Assembly (NCBI GenBank): GCA_011682715.1
Contig: JAACEC010000085.1
Location: 1 to 8,388 of the forward strand
Direction: 5' to 3'
Length of the DNA stretch: 8,388 nt
From: Pseudomonadota bacterium
GTDB taxonomy: Bacteria > Hydrothermota > 32-111 > QNBC01
This document shows positions 3,963-8,388 of this stretch, one piece after another. A model generated the notes under the pieces. That model saw only the letters and a program-made list of their open reading frames with translations, ran no database searches and was not told where the DNA came from. Each line of letters opens with the position of its first letter. Positions within the stretch are counted from its first letter, which is position 1. The position numbers and the translations under genes are program-made.

Positions 3963-5792
3963 CTATCCTTTCGAATGATTTTTTATATAGCTTTTTGACT
4001 GTCTTTTTCTTATCTTCTCATCAATTATCTTTTTTCTCATTCGAGTGCTTTTTGGCGTAATTTCAAGCAGTTCATCATCAGCAATAAACTCAAGGCACTG
4101 CTCGAGGCTGAAATCGAGCGGGCGCGTCAATTTTATAGCATCATCGGCACCTGCAGCTCTCATATTCGTTAACCGTTTCCCTTTACAAACATTGACGACA
4201 ATATCGTTTTCTTTGTTATGTATACCAACAATCATTCCCGTATAAACTTCAACACCCGGTCCGATAAACAGTTCCCCTCTGCTCTGCAAATTGTTGAGTG
4301 AGAAAGCAGAAGAGATACCCGGCTCCGATGCAATAAGAGCACCTCTGTTTCTTCCCTCAATCTCCCCTTTGAAAAACTCATACTCGTAGAAACTGTGATT
4401 CAATATGCCCGTTCCTCGAGTACTTGTCAAAAACTCGTTAGTGAATCCCATCAATCCGCGTACAGGGACTTTAAATTCAATTCTTGTATAACCGTCTCCC
4501 CCCTGTACCATATTGATCATTTCCCCTCTTCTCTTTCCGAACAGTTCAATGACAACACCGACAAATTCATCAGCCACATCAATAATGGCAAGATCTATAG
4601 GCTCGGCAATTTTACCGTTTATCTTTTTGTATATAACTTCCGGTTTCGAAACCTGAAGCTCATATCCCTCCCTTCTCATATTCTCAATCAAGATTGAAAG
4701 CTGTAACTCTCCTCGCCCTTTAACGACGAATGAATCTGTTGAATCCGTTTTTTCTACAACGAGACTAACATTTGTAAGTAGCTCTTTTTGTAACCTGTCC
4801 CATATGTTTCTCGAAGTTACGAATTTCCCCTCTCTTCCCGCCATGGGAGAATCATTTACTTTGAATGTTATCGATACAGTCGGTTCATCAATATTTATAA
4901 GTGGAAGCGGAACAGGATTTTCTTTATCGGCGATAGTCTCACCTACATTCATGCGATCGGTTCCTGCTATGGAAACGATATCTCCTGCAAACGCTTCATT
5001 TACTTTAATCTTTGATAGTCCTTCGTAATCAAAAATCATTGTAACTCTAAAGAGCAATCTGTCGCCGTTTTTCTTTAATAATAGAACTTCATCACCGACC
5101 TTTACTTTTCCATTATATATTTTTCCTGTACTTATCTTACCGAGATAATTATCATATGCTATTGCTGAAATCAAAAACTGGAAAGGCTCGTTTAGATTCC
5201 CTTCCGTATCCTTTACCCGGTTTATAATCGTCTCAAACAGGGGAATGAGATTATCATTATCATCACCAACTTCATACTTTGCTATACCCTCCTTTGCTGA
5301 TGTGTAAACAACGGGAAAATCAAGTTGCTCGTCATTTGCATTGAGTTCAACGAACAAATCGAATACATTATTCAGAACCTCATTGGGCCGCGCATTCGCT
5401 CTGTCAATTTTATTGAGAACAACAATAGGGTCTAATCCGATTTCAAGAGACTTTTTCAGCACATATTTTGTTTGTGGCATAACCCCTTCCGCTGCATCTA
5501 CAATCAGCAAAACCGAATCAACCATTTTCAATATTCTTTGAACTTCTCCTCCGAAATCGGCATGTCCGGGAGTATCCACTATATTTATCTTATAATCTTT
5601 ATAATGGAAAGACGCATTTTTCGAAAAAATCGTAATCCCCTTCTCCCTCTCGAGATCATTGGAATCCATTATCCTTTCCACCACATTCTGATTTTCTCTG
5701 AATACGCCGGATTGTTTAAGCATAGCATCGACGAGAGTCGTTTTACCATGGTCTACATGAGCAATTATCGCAATATTTTTAATACCTTTCAT
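3963..5792 (-). CDS. typA: Ribosome-associated GTPase TypA (BipA)
   Basis: A translation-factor GTPase related to EF-G that binds the ribosome under stress and assists 50S assembly. 609 aa, the normal family length. G1 AHVDHGKT (11-18), G2 REKGIT (49-54), G3 DTPGH (73-77), G4 NKID (127-130) and G5 SAK (165-167) are all intact. Later come a beta-barrel domain II and the TypA signature GRGELQLSILIENMRREGYE, then the TypA-specific C-terminal domain. I prefer the ATG at 5792: AGAGG lies six bases before it, whereas for the ATG at 5798 (two residues more) that site would touch the start codon. The protein then begins MKGIKNIAIIAHVDHGKTTL, as usual for the family. It is apparently monocistronic and divergent from the DUF3419 gene. 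The last 62 codons have a diverged duplicate at 203-428, so this tail may be the incoming or the original one. Confidence 0.97.
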   Translation of the reverse strand: MKGIKNIAIIAHVDHGKTTLVDAMLKQSGVFRENQNVVERIMDSNDLEREKGITIFSKNASFHYKDYKINIVDTPGHADFGGEVQRILKMVDSVLLIVDAAEGVMPQTKYVLKKSLEIGLDPIVVLNKIDRANARPNEVLNNVFDLFVELNANDEQLDFPVVYTSAKEGIAKYEVGDDNDNLIPLFETIINRVKDTEGNLNEPFQFLISAIAYDNYLGKISTGKIYNGKVKVGDEVLLLKKNGDRLLFRVTMIFDYEGLSKIKVNEAFAGDIVSIAGTDRMNVGETIADKENPVPLPLINIDEPTVSITFKVNDSPMAGREGKFVTSRNIWDRLQKELLTNVSLVVEKTDSTDSFVVKGRGELQLSILIENMRREGYELQVSKPEVIYKKINGKIAEPIDLAIIDVADEFVGVVIELFGKRRGEMINMVQGGDGYTRIEFKVPVRGLMGFTNEFLTSTRGTGILNHSFYEYEFFKGEIEGRNRGALIASEPGISSAFSLNNLQSRGELFIGPGVEVYTGMIVGIHNKENDIVVNVCKGKRLTNMRAAGADDAIKLTRPLDFSLEQCLEFIADDELLEITPKSTRMRKKIIDEKIRKRQSKSYIKNHSKG

Positions 5793-5838
5793 CAACATCC
5801 TCTTCTATATCAATTAAAACTCCCTGCATTTATACCAC

Positions 5839-5866
5839 TTTTTACCCTTTTTTACCCTAATGTCAA
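5839..5866 (-). promoter_or_regulatory. Probable typA promoter
   Basis: On the minus strand TTGACA (5866-5861) is followed after 16 bp by TAAAAA (5844-5839). A better -10 hexamer, TATAAA (5834-5829), lies 26 bp from that -35 and would need another -35. The -10 choice is uncertain. Confidence 0.45.
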
Positions 5867-5887
5867 GTGATGTCTTGATTTATCTAC

Positions 5888-5922
5888 ACAAAAACTCCTT
5901 AAATAAAGGAACCAGTTTTTGT
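5888..5922. repeat. Inverted repeat between the divergent typA and DUF3419 promoters
   Basis: ACAAAAACT (5888-5896) and AGTTTTTGT (5914-5922) are perfect inverted 9-mers. Inside them TCCTT (5896-5900) pairs with AAGGA (5906-5910), with an unpaired ACCA on one side. It ends just before the -35 region of the plus-strand promoter. It could be an operator for divergent control or a small terminator-like hairpin. Confidence 0.5.
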
Positions 5923-5923
5923 A

Positions 5924-5950
5924 TTGATTTTTTTATGGATATGTTATAAT
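5924..5950 (+). promoter_or_regulatory. Extended -10 promoter of the DUF3419-RND operon
   Basis: A perfect TATAAT (5945-5950) is preceded by TG at 5942-5943, giving the extended form TGTTATAAT. A weak -35 TTGATT (5924-5929) stands at 15 bp. The start codon follows 19 bp downstream, after AAAGGAGGGG. Confidence 0.75.
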
Positions 5951-5969
5951 ATGATTTAAAGGAGGGGAA

Positions 5970-7052
5970 ATGGAAAGTGATATTTTCTATAGTCAATGTT
6001 GGGAAGATCCTAAAATAGTATTTAAAGCAATTCAACCTTCCCGAGGAGATGTAATAGTATCTATTTCTTCGGCAGGGGACAATTCGCTTTCACTCTTACA
6101 ATTTCCCATAACAAAAGTCTACGCCGTTGATAATAATCCCTATCAAAATTTTGTCCTGGAGCTTAAGATTGCTGCAATCAGGAATCTACCCCGCGAGCAG
6201 ACACTAAAATTACTCGGATTTACTCGTTCAACAAGAAGGTTTTCTCTTTTTGAAAAACTTTCTAACGAGCTGCCTACACTTGCATCGAAATACTTTAAGA
6301 GAAGAAAAGAGATAATCGAAAAGGGAATCATAAATGTCGGAAGATTCGAAAATTACTTTCGATATTTCAGAAAGTTGATTTTACCTATTTTCCTAAACAA
6401 TGCTCAAATCAACAAATTTCTATCACTGGAAAACACGAATGAGCAGTATATCTTTTATAAGAAACATTGGAATAATTATTTGTGGAGGAAGCTGTTTCTT
6501 TTATTCTACAGTAAGGGTATAATGAACAAAATCGGGAGGCATCCTCTATTTTTTAAGTATACACATATCAACAATATCGGTAAAAATTACCTGAAGAGGG
6601 CAGAACTCGGTATAACAAAAATCCCTGTGAGAGATAACTATATGATGGAATATATAATGAAGGGGAGAATCTCAGGTAAAAACGGGTATCCCGAATATAT
6701 GCAAAGGGAAAAATACAGTACGATAAAGGCTAACCTGAGCAGAATATCGGTTCACACTACAGATCTTTTCTCCTTTCTTAAAACATTACCGGATAACCAT
6801 ATCTCCGGTTTTAATCTATCCGATGTTTTCGAACTCTTCTCGGATTATGACTATGAAAATTGCCTGGAGGAGATTTATCGTGTATCAAAGAAAGGTAGCC
6901 GCATATGTTATTGGCAGAATCTCGTATTGAGAGAACTACCAAAACCACTCAATAAAAGGTTTAAAGTTATAAATAGTCTTGCAACTGACTTGCACTCGAA
7001 AGATAGAGGCTTTTTTTACAATAGGCTTAGAATCTTGGAGGTTGTAAAATGA
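5970..7052 (+). CDS. DUF3419 / BtaA-like SAM-dependent 3-amino-3-carboxypropyl transferase
   Basis: 360 aa, with a strong ribosome site (AAAGGAGGGG) before the ATG. The family (DUF3419) includes BtaA, which moves the aminocarboxypropyl group of S-adenosylmethionine to diacylglycerol in the first step of betaine-lipid (DGTS) synthesis. Visible hallmarks are FYSQCWEDP (6-14), the SAM loop VIVSISSAGDNS (28-39), the acidic AVDNNP (52-57), the mid-protein RDNYMMEYIMKGRI, and FNLSDVFELF near residue 280. No signal peptide or membrane helix is seen; many Lys/Arg/aromatic residues suggest peripheral membrane contact. The BtaB methyltransferase needed to finish DGTS is not in the window, so another acceptor lipid or product is possible. 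The stop overlaps the RND gene start (ATGA), so the two are co-translated. The family call is firm; the exact substrate is not. Confidence 0.85.
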   Translation: MESDIFYSQCWEDPKIVFKAIQPSRGDVIVSISSAGDNSLSLLQFPITKVYAVDNNPYQNFVLELKIAAIRNLPREQTLKLLGFTRSTRRFSLFEKLSNELPTLASKYFKRRKEIIEKGIINVGRFENYFRYFRKLILPIFLNNAQINKFLSLENTNEQYIFYKKHWNNYLWRKLFLLFYSKGIMNKIGRHPLFFKYTHINNIGKNYLKRAELGITKIPVRDNYMMEYIMKGRISGKNGYPEYMQREKYSTIKANLSRISVHTTDLFSFLKTLPDNHISGFNLSDVFELFSDYDYENCLEEIYRVSKKGSRICYWQNLVLRELPKPLNKRFKVINSLATDLHSKDRGFFYNRLRILEVVK

Positions 7053-8388
7053 AAAAAATCGTGAAATTCATATATTCCAATAGAAAGCTTTTTATGATTT
7101 CATTAATTATAGTTACTATGATAGCTATTCCGTTTCTCTTGAAAATCGGCATTTCCAACAGCCTGAACATTTGGTTTCCAAAAGGAGATATTCATCTGAA
7201 ATCATACGATAATTTTTTGATGAAATACGGAAACGATGAAACAATCATAGTCGGACTAAAGGCACAAAATAATTTTACAGGCGAGAAGGGAAAATCCGAA
7301 CTTTCAAATCTCCTACGACAACTGGATAAGATTAAGGGAGTTGGCAATACCATCTGGTTCGGAACACCTTTCATAAGCCCTGAGTTCAGGAATAATCTCA
7401 TCTCTAAGGATTCGCTGAAAACTCTAATTATAATACCGATGAGTAATAAATCCGATTTCGGAGATACGAGAAATCGAATAATCAATTCCATAACGAAAAT
7501 TTTGACAAAGAGCAATTATGAATACCATCTTGCAGGAATGGGAGTTATTTATGACGGTTTAAACAAAGCGACCCGTCAGAACGGATTTATATTCGTCATG
7601 CTTTCTTTTATATTTATCTTTCTTTTTCTCATCATTTTTCTCCGGGACTGGCGAATTCTCTTCATATCACTGCTTTCCATAACTGCTTCCACAATAATTC
7701 TATTTTCGATTTATGCACTTATCGACAAAAATATCAATATAATTACAATCGTTCTTCCCGTACTTATTCTCATTTACGGTATTTCCGATATTGTATACAT
7801 CGTCTACGGATTAAAATCGGATAGTGGCAACAATTCGACAATACCCCTTTCACAGATTTTACCCCCCTGTTTTCTTACATCCCTTACAACGGCAATCGGT
7901 TTTTTCTCTCTCCTCGTTTCAAAAATCACCGCTGTCAGGCAGATCGGATTTTACGGTGGAATCGGGGTTCTAATCGAATTTTTTGTGACTTTAATTATCA
8001 TGATCTATTTCTCGGACAGTATCAAAAAATCAGCACGAAAACCTGTAATTTTAAACAGTATTCACGACTTGGAAACACATTTTACGAATAAACACTACGG
8101 TTCCGTAATCTTTATTTTTACACTTCTATTAATCATTTTTGGTTACGGAATAAAATATCTCAATATCGATACATATACCATAGGGATACTGCGAGGGAAA
8201 AATCAGGTAAAAACGGATTCGGATTGGATTGAAAAGAATATGGGGTACTATTTACCTCTTGAATTACTTGTAAAAACCGATAATCCGGACGATGAAAAAC
8301 TGAAAATGAGTATAAGAGCATTTCAAAATGCAGTGAAAAAGAGATACGGGTATAATTCCTTTTCATATTACGACATCAATATTCCTCT
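7049..8388 (+). CDS. RND/MMPL-superfamily exporter, N-terminal part (cut by window edge)
   Basis: 446 codons are visible and the frame is open to the end. ATG at 7049 overlaps the previous stop as ATGA, with GGAGG upstream. A first membrane helix (about 14-33) is followed by a periplasmic domain (about 35-178). A cluster of helices follows (about 178-197, 203-225, 230-252), then PPCFLTSLTTAIGFFSLLVS and a helix to about 325. LILIYGISDIVYIVYG carries an Asp in the position of the proton-relay residue of RND pumps, and LTSLTTAIGF.SLL is the conserved sterol-sensing-like core of the MMPL/HpnN type. A second periplasmic domain begins near 355-378. A full protein would have about 750-800 residues. 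Coupling to a lipid-modifying enzyme suggests it transports that lipid (or a related envelope lipid) towards the outer membrane, as HpnN does for hopanoids; this is inference. Confidence 0.85.
   Translation, partial: MKKIVKFIYSNRKLFMISLIIVTMIAIPFLLKIGISNSLNIWFPKGDIHLKSYDNFLMKYGNDETIIVGLKAQNNFTGEKGKSELSNLLRQLDKIKGVGNTIWFGTPFISPEFRNNLISKDSLKTLIIIPMSNKSDFGDTRNRIINSITKILTKSNYEYHLAGMGVIYDGLNKATRQNGFIFVMLSFIFIFLFLIIFLRDWRILFISLLSITASTIILFSIYALIDKNINIITIVLPVLILIYGISDIVYIVYGLKSDSGNNSTIPLSQILPPCFLTSLTTAIGFFSLLVSKITAVRQIGFYGGIGVLIEFFVTLIIMIYFSDSIKKSARKPVILNSIHDLETHFTNKHYGSVIFIFTLLLIIFGYGIKYLNIDTYTIGILRGKNQVKTDSDWIEKNMGYYLPLELLVKTDNPDDEKLKMSIRAFQNAVKKRYGYNSFSYYDINIP

Noticed and set aside
1..8388. CRISPR array, tRNA, rRNA or riboswitch
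   Set aside because: No regularly spaced repeats, cloverleaf or known conserved RNA core was seen on either strand.

Overview
The window comes from an AT-rich diderm bacterium. Evidence for a diderm: a signal-peptide beta-barrel protein ending in Phe, a decayed type IX secretion (T9SS) C-terminal sorting domain, and an RND-type exporter. T9SS sorting tails, REP-associated tyrosine transposase (RAYT) debris and an ISL3 transposase together suit the FCB group or a candidate phylum such as WOR-3 or Cloacimonadota. That placement is inference; no rRNA or tRNA is present to fix it.

Left region (1-800) is a mobile-element graveyard. An ISL3-like transposase starts on the minus strand and runs off the left edge, with its own promoter. 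Next come a second, truncated and diverged copy of the 3' end of typA (about 203-428), a 31-bp repeat (R2), and a RAYT gene that has lost its whole middle.

The central region (801-3484, minus strand) is one apparent operon. A strong -35 and two DtxR/MntR-like operator palindromes precede, in transcription order: a secreted FmdE-family protein, a DUF6512-like membrane protein, a 43-aa small ORF that overlaps it by ATGA, a TusA-fold protein lacking the catalytic cysteine, and an outer-membrane beta-barrel protein. The barrel gene is split by an exact 11-bp tandem duplication; removing one copy restores a single 322-codon frame. The operators suggest metal-responsive control, and the parts span envelope and cytoplasm. 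I regard this as the best candidate for an undescribed system, probably for metal (or sulfur/metal) acquisition or handling.

Between that operon and typA lie a REP-like hairpin, a frameshifted T9SS sorting-domain remnant, and a direct copy (R1) of the 31-bp repeat. Intact typA (minus) follows. The 3.5-kb block is therefore bracketed by full typA on one side and a displaced typA tail on the other, in direct orientation. This recalls elements that integrate in the 3' end of a gene and swap that end (as e14/phage 21 do in E. coli icd), although no integrase is visible.

The right region (5924-8388, plus strand) diverges from typA. An extended -10 promoter drives a DUF3419/BtaA-like aminocarboxypropyl transferase gene, coupled by ATGA overlap to an RND/MMPL-type exporter that is cut by the window edge. 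This looks like a lipid synthesis plus lipid transport pair.
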